This document shows, one piece after another, positions 45,501 to 53,727 of a DNA stretch of 64,000 nucleotides. The position numbers and the translations under genes are program-made. The notes below the pieces were generated by a model. That model saw nothing but the letters and a program-made list of their open reading frames with translations. It made no database searches and had not been told where the DNA came from. Each line of letters begins with the position of its first letter. Position 1 is the stretch's first letter. This DNA is from Archivesica marissinica. Its lineage: Eukaryota > Mollusca > Bivalvia > Venerida > Vesicomyidae. The stretch is taken from contig CM026386.1 in assembly GCA_014843695.1 (NCBI GenBank), positions 16,269,489-16,333,488 on the forward strand. Direction: 5' to 3'.

Positions 45501-48500
45501 ACCTCATTCCTGATGGAATCCATCGCCACGAGGGAGAGAGAGGAGGCAATGTGGAATTTAATTGCCTTGCCTAAGGGCACACTCGTAACGGCTCCATCGG
45601 GGCTTGAACTCCACGCCTTTCGCACCAGAAGCAAACGAGCTACCACTGCACAATCACGACTATTTTCCTGTGCTACCTTACCTGAACAGGTGAATTCTCC
45701 AATGGGCCCATAACCTCTTTTACATACACATATGTTGTCTTTGCAGATCGCGTTGGGGACGCTTGCACATATATCATCGGACGAGCAGTATTCTGATAAT
45801 GGTGCTAAACAAGAACAATAAAACACACTAATATTTGGATGCAAAATCGTTTCATAGTTAAACGAATGCACATAATAAAACTCGCGATGTATACTAGAGG
45901 ACATAGAAAACGCACACTTCGAATAAGTGTGTTTTACATGAAACACAATAACTATATAAATACATAGTTTTAATCATTTTGAAATATGTTTAGTTGTTCA
46001 GTTTGTATTTTGTAATAAAGATGTGATATATCTTTGATGGAATCCTTCGTATTTCGTTTTCATGTAATAATAATCATGTACTGTATGTGTGCGTTTTCTA
46101 TGTCCTCTAGTATATAATGTAGGTGTGCGTTTTCTATGTCCTCTATACTATATTCAAGCAAGAACATCTAAATATTGTAGAATGACAAATGTAAAAATAA
46201 AGTTAATTGAAGCATAGTAATGCTTACACGTCAAGTTTTTTTATACAAATTTATTTTAGCTCGATTGCGAAACAAGTTATTTCAACTTATATAAATCACT
46301 CTCGAGACCTCATTCCTGATGGAATCCATCGCCACGAGGGAGAGAGAAGAGGCAATGTGGAATTTAAATGCCTTGCCTAAGGGCACACTCGTAACGGCTC
46401 CAGTGGGGCTCGAACTCCGGACCGTTCGCACCTGGAGCGAACGCCTATCCACTGCGCTATCACTACTTCCACTTCCACGACGTCAAGTTTTAAAAGTTGT
46501 TCATTGCATAATCCTAGTTATCTATTTGAATGGGACGGTTGAGTGTTTTACGTTTATTTATCGTCGCTACCGGTTGCCCATATGAGCGACGCCTCCTGAA
46601 GAGATTAGTCATTTTAGATTTTTGGAGGATAGTGCAATGATACCGACAGAGACCCATTCCAGAGTCTCCTCTGGTTCTTATACATGCACGGTGTAAAGCA
46701 CCGAAACGAGACCTCGGTTTAAAGTCCCATCTGAATGACTGTTAATTTATTATGGTCAGACGGGGGATCGAACCTGCGATCCCTGGAGTACAAGTCCAGC
46801 GTGTTACCACTGGACTACAGATCCGTCTGTATTCAGACTGTTGAACTTGCGATGTCTATATATGTAACGTAGATTACACGGTGGAATTTACCATAGGGTA
46901 TATATTATATAATAGTTTTATGAAATCTTGAAGATTGAGTTAACGTTGTATCAGGCATAGATCAAAGTGAAATATAAAAGGTAGTTGATAGATATGTTTC
47001 GGCACTCCATGTTTACGCCTCATTATGAGAATCAGAGACTGTCAGATTTGATGTACAACCAAAGGGGGGTGTATTTAATGTTGTAGTCCAACCCATATGT
47101 GTACTCTATTTGCAGGAGTGTGATACATGTGCTTAAATTGTGGATACTTCGGACCACAGACACAAGACACAATTGTGTTTGGTCATATAGTAAGTAATGT
47201 TTACTGAAGGCAACCAACAGAAATAAAACAAGTATGCAGAAACATCGACGAGAAACTAGGTAAAATCGACCAGATCACTGGCATGTCCTTGTGGTCCCGA
47301 CATGAAGACCGTATCCTATCAACAAATACTTTTTATTTGAAGGAGATCGGTCAAATAACACCAGCATGACACATTGTTTCATCGTGAACAGCAGGAAATG
47401 CAATGTTGTTGATGTCGCTGGGCGTTATGGCAAGGTTATGGTAATGTGATAAAATGGATCTTACACGCGTGATGATTTCATAACATATTATATATATACA
47501 TGTATATATGAGTGCGTACTTACTGCTGCAATCTAAAACTAGTTTTGAGTAACATCTAGGTTGATACTGCGTTACATCTTGGAACGTGCACTGGTTGAAC
47601 TGTGTCTCTGACCCAGTGCAGGAGAATTTCTGAATATCCAGCCAGCTTAGTATTACTCCGTCATCCGTATATCCTCCTAAACTTTGCGATATGTTATATG
47701 TCCTGGAAGTGATGCAGAACACGTTCTCTTTATTATAGCAGGCTTCATACAGCGGTTGGATTAACACATGACCTACCAATCGCAACAATAGTAGCATAGA
47801 TCCAGATCAGAAGGTGCAATCTAAGGCTCTCTGCTATCTGCTATCGTATAGTGGAGCTAAAACACTTTGCTTAACAGCAAACAACATAGATCTTGATCAG
47901 ACCCGTTTATGAGTTAATATAAAGAGAAATGTGTATAGGATAAAATGAACAATATATCTTACAATTCTTATGTAGACCGCCACCGTGGTCGAGTGGTTAC
48001 GGTCGCTGACTTGTAATACAACTGTAACCTATCATCACTGATGGTCACGGGTTCAAGCCCCGCTCAGACCGTGTCTCTTTATATGAAACTGTTGGCAGTA
48101 CTTGTACTTGTTAACCGCTTGAGCCTGCCCATAAAAGGTGATGTTAGGTACCCGTTGCTCAAAATGGCAACCGGTAGCGACGTTAAATAAACATCAATAA
48201 ACAAAATTCTTATAAGAGGATCTGTATCGATGTTGTTTCCACATTCATTCCAATTTAGTTGGCTTGTTACGGACTTTAGTGTATTTAGCTCGATTGCGTA
48301 ACAAGTTCTTACAACTTATATTAATCACTCTCGATGCCTCATTCCTGATGGAATCCATAACCATGAAGGAGAGAGAAGGGGGAAGGTGGAATTTAAATGC
48401 ATTGCCTACTGGCACAATCGTAACGGCTCCAGCGGGGCTCCAATTCCGGGCATTTCGCACCTGAAGCGCGCACGCGAGAGAGAGAACCGTATTTTAGAAG

Positions 48501-51500
48501 TTGGCGTATAGCATAGTTACATAGGCGACGGCACAGGCACAATACACAACTTGTTTTGCCCTATGGTCATATAGTAAGTAATGTTTACTGAAGGCAACCA
48601 ACGGAAATAAAACATGCATGCAGAAACATCGACGAGAAACTAGGTAAAATCGACCAGATTACTGATTTGTCCTTGTGGTCCCAACAGGAAGACGTTATGC
48701 TATTAACAAATACTTTTTATGTGATGGAGATCGGTCAAATAACACCAGAAGTGCACATTGTTTCATCGTGAACAGCAGGAGATGCCATGTTGTCGATTTC
48801 GCTGGGCGTTCGATTGTTGACAACATCAGCTGTGAATGTAAGCTGTTGCCTCATTGGTCAAAAGTGAAATCCACATGAAACCGGCAGCCAATGAAAGACC
48901 ACTGTATATTCACCGCGGATCATTTCCTGTTATCTTGGACTTGTTTTCTGTATTGTTCAGTGGGATATGCATGCTGAGGGAAAGATTGCCTTTAACGAAG
49001 TAGGTGGCAGTTCTAGATGTTATGAGCTATACACGGGGTAAACACACTAGAAAACATAACGCCAAAAGTAAAATCGAACGCCCAGCGATATCGACATCAT
49101 TGCATTTCTTAGCTCACTGACAGCTTCAGTACGAAAGCCTAGGCTTTGACACATGCACGGACTAGGTACTACGCCTGCAAGCCAGTGGAAATAAAATGTG
49201 TTATTCCACCGCTTTCATTGGAAAGCATAGCACACAGACATTTCTTCGGACGTCATTCCGAATTATAATTGGGGGAGACAATAAATAAACAAGTATATGT
49301 AGCATAGTACTTACTTATATCCCAAAGATCTGCAAATGGCTGTGGATACCATTGCAGGTGGCATCATAACTGCCTGATCATAACTACACACAAGTCCCCA
49401 TCTTCCATCCATCTTAACTTGGACAACCCCTTTGTTAGGCGTTGCACCACCAGAGAGACGAACATCTTTGAACACGTGATCTGTCGAATAAATTACATGT
49501 TTCGTTATTAGTGATGCATGTGGTAAGTTGTTCTGTGAAAATTACGGTTGTGTAAATTGAAATCATGCATATAAGACCCCATGTATATAAGACGTGCACT
49601 TAATGACTTTACCCCTGTCTGCCTGCGCTACATTCTCAAATATCTTCTCTTCTGCTTTCTTACCGGTATTATATTTCTGTCATTTCTAAGCAATATACAC
49701 ATTTGGTATACATGTATTAGCTCCACACCATCCAAAATAGTACTGTGTATTTTGAACTGCAAGGAGAGAAACTATATAAGCTCTGCTTCCGTTTTGATCC
49801 TTTTCTATTCTTTGATTGTGTGTGCATGTATTGTTTTGTGAATGTATATAGTGGAATAAATATGTTTAAACCAAATTGAAATCATTCAAATGCAAGCTGT
49901 TTGTACTTCAATAATATGTCCATATTGTGATTTTAGACAAATGCAGATGACATCTTGTAGTTTATTTTTTATCAATATCATATTGCACCGTTGATGTAAA
50001 CGGCATATATGCATATCTATTTAGTATTTGCATGGATCCAAGCACTTTAGATGCAGACGAAATTATTCATTAGTGTTATATGTACATGCCAAGAACCTGA
50101 AGATGTTTTTGATTATCAACAAAACAGAGTTCTGTATTTTCAAACAGTAATTTCGGAAGTTCTATTTCTGAAGGAAAGAAAGGGTTACATTTAACCAACC
50201 ATTGCTTTGACCAATCAGAAACTTTTTGGAGATCTGAATTGATCTGTGTTTTATATGTGGAGGACACTGCCATTGAACAGTCATCTGCAAATAAAGTTCA
50301 AGCCCCGCTGGAGCCGTTACGATTGTGCCCTTATATGCTAGGCATTTAAATTCCACATTGCCGATTCTCTCTCCCTCGTGGCGATGGATTCCATCAGGAA
50401 TGAGGTCTCGAGAATGATTAATATAAATTATAAGAACTTGTTTCGCAATCGAGCTAAAATAAATTTGTATAAACTAATTCCACGCAAGTCCATTTTCCTT
50501 TATAACTTTTACATATGGCGTACACGTGATTAAGTAATAAATTAATAAAGTGACAAAGACAATCCAATCCCGAAGTGGATACAGTGACATTATTTTAACA
50601 CACATTATATATTTCAGTCCTACTTGTGCAATTCCATGCAAGTCCATTTCCCCTTATGACTCTCACAGATGGCGTACACATCCGACTATCGTACATAACA
50701 ACATTTACCGACTATCGCACATAACACCATATACTGATTTGAACATAAATAAAACACCTGTCTAGTACATAGATTATTATTGGCCATTTGCATTTGAGGT
50801 TTTGACCTCTCTACGTATGACATTGACCTATGAAGCATACACCCGAGTATTGCACCCAGTTATATGGTACTGATAACTTGTTATTTCCTTTAACTTCACT
50901 CTTATTACTTTCATATCGAGTTATTGCTGAACCACAGTTGACATTTGAACCTTGAATGCTGAACTGCAGAAATACTGTTTGGACGGACACCCGGGTGAAT
51001 GCTGAACTGCAGAAATACTGTTTGGAAGGACACCCGGGTGAATGCTGAACTGCAGAAATACTGTTTGGACGGACACCCGGGTCTTCCTCCACCAATGGAG
51101 AGACGCCGTTAGTTTATACAAATTTATTTTAGCTCGATTGCGAAACAAGTTATTTCAACTTATATAAATCACTCTCGAGACCTCATTCCTGATGGAATCC
51201 ATCGCCACGAGGGAGAGAGAAGAGGCAATGTGGAATTTAAATGCCTTGCCTAAGGGCACAATCGTAACGGCTCCAGTGGGGCTCGAATTCGGGACCTTTC
51301 GCACCTGAAGCGAACGCGCTTCCACTGCGCTATCACGACTTCCACAAGAGACGCCGTTAGCTGTTGGGCCCACATTAACCCCAAAAGACAAGCAAACAAT
51401 AAAGTGAACAGTTACCAAAGCAATGTACGCCTGAAGAATCTATCCCATTCCCAAATGACCCTGGTTCTTGCACACATTCCGATATGGAGGTTTCGTTACC

Positions 51501-52580
51501 ACTACATGTCAGTCGGCTAAACTTGTACACACCGGTGTAGGAAAATCTTTCTACGAGAAATCCGACAAATCTGTAATAGCAAAATATACAAACTTATGAC
51601 TGCAGAAACGTATGTGAGAAAGATAGAATCATTGTAATTGAACACAGAACTAGGGAATAAGATTTGTCTCAAATATCCGTGAAAATGTCATTGATTTTTT
51701 AACAGCGCTCGATTGAATATATTTGATAAAAATATAATGTCAAACTTAAAACCAAAGAAGCAAAATGATTAGTAGATTTGAAAACAGAATGTTGCTGGCG
51801 TGTAGCAAGCACGTGTTTGTTGGGCTTCGTATAAACATATAGTGTTTGCAAATGTTAGCTTACAATATACTACAACAACAATATGTCTACAGTAGGCTAA
51901 AAACTGGAAACTTATGACAATGTTTTCATACAGAAATAAATAGATGAAAACAGGAATAAGTCGTATTAGGAAAGTGCATCACTTTTTACACGCATATATA
52001 AGTAGGCCTACTCTTGGACTCTGTAGTCCAGTGGTTAACACGTTGGACTGGTAATCCAGTGTCGAGGGATCGCAGGTTCGATCCCTCGTCTGACCCTAAT
52101 ACAATTAACAGTCTTTCAGATGGAACTTTAGACCGTGGTCTCATGTCGTAGCTTTACACCATGCACGTAAAAGAACAATAGTAGACTCTGGAATGGGTCT
52201 CTGTCTGTCGAATGGGTCTGTGTGAGACGTCGTTCAAATGGGGAACCTTTGTTTATTCAAAAAATAAATACTGTTTAAACTAAAAGTAGGTTTCCAAGGC
52301 CATGCTGGATGAACTGTTATAGCTTAACTTTGCACATTCCATAGTTACTATATCTATGCTGCAGCTCGAGGGTTCAGATCTCGTTAAATATGAAGCTCTC
52401 ACCCATATCCCAGTATTTTGCAGATCGTTTTTGCTGTGACTTCATTCACAGCGTGTCGCGGTAGTAGCCCCCATTCACCATCCTCGAACACTTGGATTGC
52501 CCCCTCGTACGGCTTCAAGTCCAAATAGTCCAACTCGGTTATATTGTTTACGAGTCTAACGTCTGTAGCTATACCGTTCA
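42388..52580 (-). CDS. Modular SRCR/EGF-type gene, partial (SRCR-SRCR-EGF-SRCR)
   Basis: Six exons on the minus strand can be placed: 52580-52403 and 51570-51416 (SRCR 1), 49480-49315 and 47702-47524 (SRCR 2), 45804-45682 (EGF-like), and 42538-42388 (first half of SRCR 3). Every exon has acceptor AG and donor GT. Phases follow one rule: each SRCR is entered in phase 1, split in phase 2 and left in phase 1, and the EGF exon is 1-1, so modules can be shuffled. Products of this kind are extracellular or cell-surface proteins used in recognition and immunity. No signal peptide, membrane segment, start or stop was found, and the second half of SRCR 3 is not seen. Introns carry SINEs, LINE pieces and the 36-bp array. 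The exon calls are strong; that all belong to one transcript is inferred from order, strand and phase. Confidence 0.75.
42574..42809 (-). repeat. SINE family D, near full length
   Basis: The reverse complement has GTCCGATTAGGGCAGTGGTT, GGGTTCGATCCTCGG (box B), the central core CCGGGTACTCCGGTTTCCTA, and the tail TTTCGCAATCGTTGTAAAAT. It lies in the intron upstream of SRCR 3. Confidence 0.9.
42828..43127 (-). repeat. LINE 3' end (untranslated region with AAT tail)
   Basis: The reverse complement ends TAAAATAAAGTCTTTATTAT followed by an ATT-type tail. The same region (CACTTATAGTCCTATCTTTT, CATATCTGCACATTGTTATA) is found on the plus strand at 59795-60300. No coding part is left. Confidence 0.7.
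43131..43371 (-). repeat. SINE family C
   Basis: The tail GTTTATACAAATTTATTTTA and body ATGCCTTGCCTAAGGGCACA are followed by the tRNA-like head read in reverse (CACTGTGCTATCACGACTTCC). It directly abuts the LINE 3' end. Confidence 0.88.
43420..45176. repeat. 36-bp minisatellite with alternating purine-pyrimidine runs
   Basis: About 48 copies. The unit is TGTGTGCATACATGCATACA plus AATTACACTGTAATAA. In the left third, units are 38 to 46 bp because the TG run is longer (TGTGTGTGTATACATG). The first 20 bases of each unit alternate pyrimidine and purine, which favours Z-DNA. Since 36 is divisible by 3, several frames stay open for over 200 codons on both strands, but no gene is implied. It lies in an intron of the SRCR gene. 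Confidence 0.96.
45205..45415 (+). repeat. tRNA-derived SINE, family F (single copy here)
   Basis: The head GGTCGAGTGGTTGGTGTTGC, an anticodon-arm-like CTGATTTCAAATCA and the box B TTCGAATCCCAT resemble a serine- or leucine-type tRNA with a variable loop. The rest of the body matches none of the other families. Confidence 0.5.
45433..45661 (-). repeat. SINE family C
   Basis: Complete tail, body (TAATTGCCTTGCCTAAGGGC) and most of the head (CACTGCACAATCACGAC). It sits just downstream of the donor of the EGF exon, about 20 bp away. Confidence 0.88.
45682..45804 (-). CDS. EGF-like module exon
   Basis: 123 nt, acceptor TTGTTTAG, donor TCAG|GTAAGG, phase 1 in and 1 out. It encodes EYCSSDDICASVPNAICKDN, then ICVCKRGYGPIGEFTC. 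The six cysteines are spaced C-x5-C-x7-C-x4-C-x-C-x11-C, which is an EGF/EB-type pattern. It lies between SRCR 2 and SRCR 3 of the same gene. Confidence 0.8.
45892..46150. repeat. Inverted repeat, 27-bp arms, one arm duplicated
   Basis: TATACTAGAGGACATAGAAA continuing ACGCACAC (45892-45919) faces GTGTGCGTTTTCTATGTCCT at about 46088 and again at about 46123. The three-arm arrangement could form alternative hairpins. Its origin is unknown. It lies in the SRCR gene intron just upstream of the EGF exon. Confidence 0.75.
46240..46479 (-). repeat. SINE family C, full length, with 12-bp target duplication
   Basis: ACGTCAAGTTTT flanks it at 46228-46239 and 46480-46491. Tail, body and head are intact, so this is a good reference copy of the family. 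Confidence 0.93.
46541..46832 (-). repeat. SINE family B, full length
   Basis: From GTTTTACGTTTATTTATCGT to the head in reverse (TACCACTGGACTACAGATCC). Very similar to the copy at 29541. No clear target duplication was found. Confidence 0.9.
46833..47180. other. Intronic, nothing recognised
   Basis: AT-rich intron sequence. No feature seen. Confidence 0.5.
47181..47426. repeat. 245-bp dispersed repeat, copy 1
   Basis: About 90 percent identical by eye to 48562-48808 (shared words CATCGACGAGAAACTAGGTA and GGTCAAATAACACCAG). Both copies lie in introns of the SRCR gene. Confidence 0.8.
47524..47702 (-). CDS. SRCR 2, C-terminal half exon
   Basis: 179 nt, acceptor ATCACTTCCAG, donor GCA|GTAAGT, phase 2 in and 1 out. 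It encodes YTDDGVILSWLDIQKFSCTG, then ETQFNQCTF and RCYSKLVLDCS: the second half of an SRCR domain with all four expected Cys. With the upstream half (two Cys) the domain has the six of a group A SRCR. Confidence 0.85.
47982..48196 (+). repeat. SINE family A
   Basis: The head ACCGTGGTCGAGTGGTTACG, box B GGGTTCAAGCCCCGC and tail GGCAACCGGTAGCGACGTTA. It lies in the intron that splits SRCR 2. Confidence 0.88.
48279..48472 (-). repeat. SINE family C, truncated at both ends
   Basis: TTTAGCTCGATTGCGTAACA to GGCATTTCGCACCTGAAGC. The tail end is shortened and the head is missing beyond this point. Confidence 0.82.
48562..48808. repeat. 245-bp dispersed repeat, copy 2
   Basis: Partner of 47181-47426. 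Its end (TTTCGCTGGGCGTTCGATTG, about 48795) is also found inverted at about 49071-49100 (AATCGAACGCCCAGCGATAT), which suggests the terminus of an inverted-repeat element. Confidence 0.75.
49315..49480 (-). CDS. SRCR 2, N-terminal half exon
   Basis: 166 nt, acceptor ATTCGACAG, donor TAA|GTAAGT, phase 1 in and 2 out. It encodes VRLSGGATPNKGVVQVKMDG, then RWGLVCSYDQ and AICRSLGYK: the typical start of an SRCR domain, both Cys present. Confidence 0.87.
50076..50295 (-). pseudogene. Non-LTR retrotransposon reverse transcriptase fragment
   Basis: The minus strand reads LFADDCSMAVSS, then INSDLQKVSDWSKQWLVKCN and LCFVDNQKHLQVLGM before a stop. FADD is the reverse transcriptase active-site box (usually YADD/FADD), and the spacing to the W-KWLV-N motif fits CR1/jockey-like LINEs. 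Only about 73 codons remain. It is cut exactly where a SINE C fragment begins on the other strand. Confidence 0.8.
50296..50475 (+). repeat. SINE family C, 5'-truncated
   Basis: Starts at TTCAAGCCCCGCTGG (box B) and runs to the tail AAATAAATTTGTATAAACT. It abuts the reverse transcriptase fragment head to head. Confidence 0.87.
50953..51084. repeat. 43-bp tandem repeat, three copies
   Basis: GAATGCTGAACTGCAGAAAT followed by ACTGTTTGGACGGACACCCG, three times with one or two differences. It contains the near-palindromic CACCCGGGTG. Confidence 0.93.
51113..51346 (-). repeat. SINE family C, full length, with 14-bp target duplication
   Basis: AGAGACGCCGTTAG at 51099-51112 and 51347-51360 flanks it exactly. 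The sequence is close to the copy at 46240, so both are probably recent. Confidence 0.94.
51416..51570 (-). CDS. SRCR 1, C-terminal half exon
   Basis: 155 nt, acceptor CTATTACAG, donor TTTG|GTAACT, phase 2 in and 1 out. It encodes YTGVYKFSRLTCSGNETSIS, then ECVQEPGSFGNG and GVHCF. It has three Cys; the one that should lie near the end (RC in SRCR 2) is missing. Confidence 0.83.
51585..52012. other. Intronic, nothing recognised
   Basis: Intron between the two halves of SRCR 1. No feature seen before the SINE B copy. Confidence 0.5.
52016..52262 (+). repeat. SINE family B
   Basis: The head CTGTAGTCCAGTGGTTAACA, box B CAGGTTCGATCCCTCG and body CAGTCTTTCAGATGGAACTT. The 3' tail is diverged and shortened (GACGTCGTTCAAATGG). 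Confidence 0.88.
52403..52580 (-). CDS. SRCR 1, N-terminal half exon
   Basis: 178 nt, acceptor TATAGAAACAG, donor TGG|GTGAGA, phase 1 in and 2 out. It encodes ATDVRLVNNITELDYLDLKP, then EGAIQVFEDGEWGLLPRHAV and TICKILGYG. The WGxxC cysteine is absent (WGLLP). This is the most upstream exon I can place. Confidence 0.83.
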
Positions 52581-52589
52581 CTGTTTCTA

Positions 52590-53000
52590 TATGTATAATT
52601 ATATATATTAAGCAGGTTTTAATGAGTAATCAGTTATTCCCCCTGAATACTCCTAAAAATAGATATGTCCTCTTAATTGGTTTCCTCTGTTTGTATCGTT
52701 GTTTCCTTTGCACCACGTGTTATCAAATAGCATCCGTTTTCTCAACTTATGATTAGTAAATTATTAAATCTCTATAGATATTCTACAATCTATCTATATT
52801 TACTGTAGAAAATTGTTACAGTGCAGTTAACAAGATTTTGATCAAAATCACATTTTATCATACCGCAACATCTGGTTAGAGAACAACGGTAAAAACAAAG
52901 GATTCAAACTAAACGGAAAACGACAAACATACATTTCGGGATATATCGGACTTTATCTGCCAATGTAGGTAATAGAATAACCAGTTATGTCGCTCAGTGT
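52590..53000. other. Non-coding stretch upstream of SRCR 1
   Basis: No exon or repeat recognised. Confidence 0.5.
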
Positions 53001-53011
53001 GGAAATATGTT

Positions 53012-53205
53012 AAGAACAGAGCAATGCTCTTGTATTTAGAATACAGCAATACTCTTGTATTTAGAACAGAGCAATGCTCTTGTATTTGGAACACAGCAAT
53101 GCTCTTGTACTTAGAACACAGCAATGCTCTTGTATTTAGAACACAGCAATGCTCTTGTACTTGGAACAAAGCAATGCACTTGTATTTAGAACACAGCAAT
53201 GCTCA
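53012..53205. repeat. 25-bp minisatellite, about eight copies
   Basis: The unit AATGCTCTTGTATTTAGAACACAGC, written here as AATGCTCTTGTATTTAGAAC plus ACAGC, with T/C and A/G variants. Confidence 0.93.
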
Positions 53206-53220
53206 CGCAAACAATGGTCA

Positions 53221-53456
53221 TCCTCCGTGGTCGAGTGGTTAAGGTCTCTGACTTGTATACCACTGTAGCCTATCACCATTGATGGTCACGTGTTCGAGCC
53301 CCGCTCAGGCCGTGTCTGTATATGAAACAGTTGGCAGTTTCTTACTGAGGTTGGTGCACCAAGTACTGGTTAACCGCCGGAGCCTGTCCAGGAAAGGTGT
53401 TATTAGGTAAATTGCCCGTCGCTCAAATGGACAACCGGTAGCGACGATAAATACAC
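53221..53456 (+). repeat. SINE family A, full length
   Basis: CCTCCGTGGTCGAGTGGTTA to the tail CAACCGGTAGCGACGATAAA. It is followed 27 bp later by a second A copy. Confidence 0.92.
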
Positions 53457-53483
53457 TTTTAAAAAAGTCCACCCAGTAAGACT

Positions 53484-53708
53484 GCCTCCGTGGTCGAGTG
53501 GTTACGGTCGCTGACTTGCATACCACTGTAACCTTATCATCACTGATGGCCACGGCTTCGAGCCCCTCTCAGACCGTGTCTCTTTAGATAAAAAAGTAGG
53601 CAGTTTCCCTACGGAGGTTCGTGCACCAAGTACTGGTTAACCGTGGGAGCCTGCCCAGGTAAACTGCCCGTCGAACATATGGGCTACCGGTAGCGACGAT
53701 AAATAAAT
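53484..53708 (+). repeat. SINE family A, full length
   Basis: Same organisation as the copy before it, with the tail CTACCGGTAGCGACGATAAA. The 30-bp array begins about 20 bp downstream. Confidence 0.92.
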
Positions 53709-53727
53709 GTAATACAAAGCCATTGAG

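Noticed and set aside
45495..45713. Conserved-looking peptide MESIATREREEAMWNL, recurring at 46319, 48264 and 61628
   Set aside because: It is the translation of the SINE C body. Recurrence is due to the SINE, not to a protein family.
48675..48878. Cysteine-containing 67-codon frame (plus)
   Set aside because: It lies in the 245-bp dispersed repeat and the frame is broken in the other copy.
49581..49841. 86-codon hydrophobic frame (plus)
   Set aside because: It lies in an intron of the minus-strand SRCR gene and looks like AT-rich repeat 3' sequence ending in AATAAA. No domain seen.
47982..53708. tRNA genes at the heads of the SINE copies (box A and box B present)
   Set aside because: None folds as a complete tRNA with an acceptor stem, and each is followed by a SINE body and tail.
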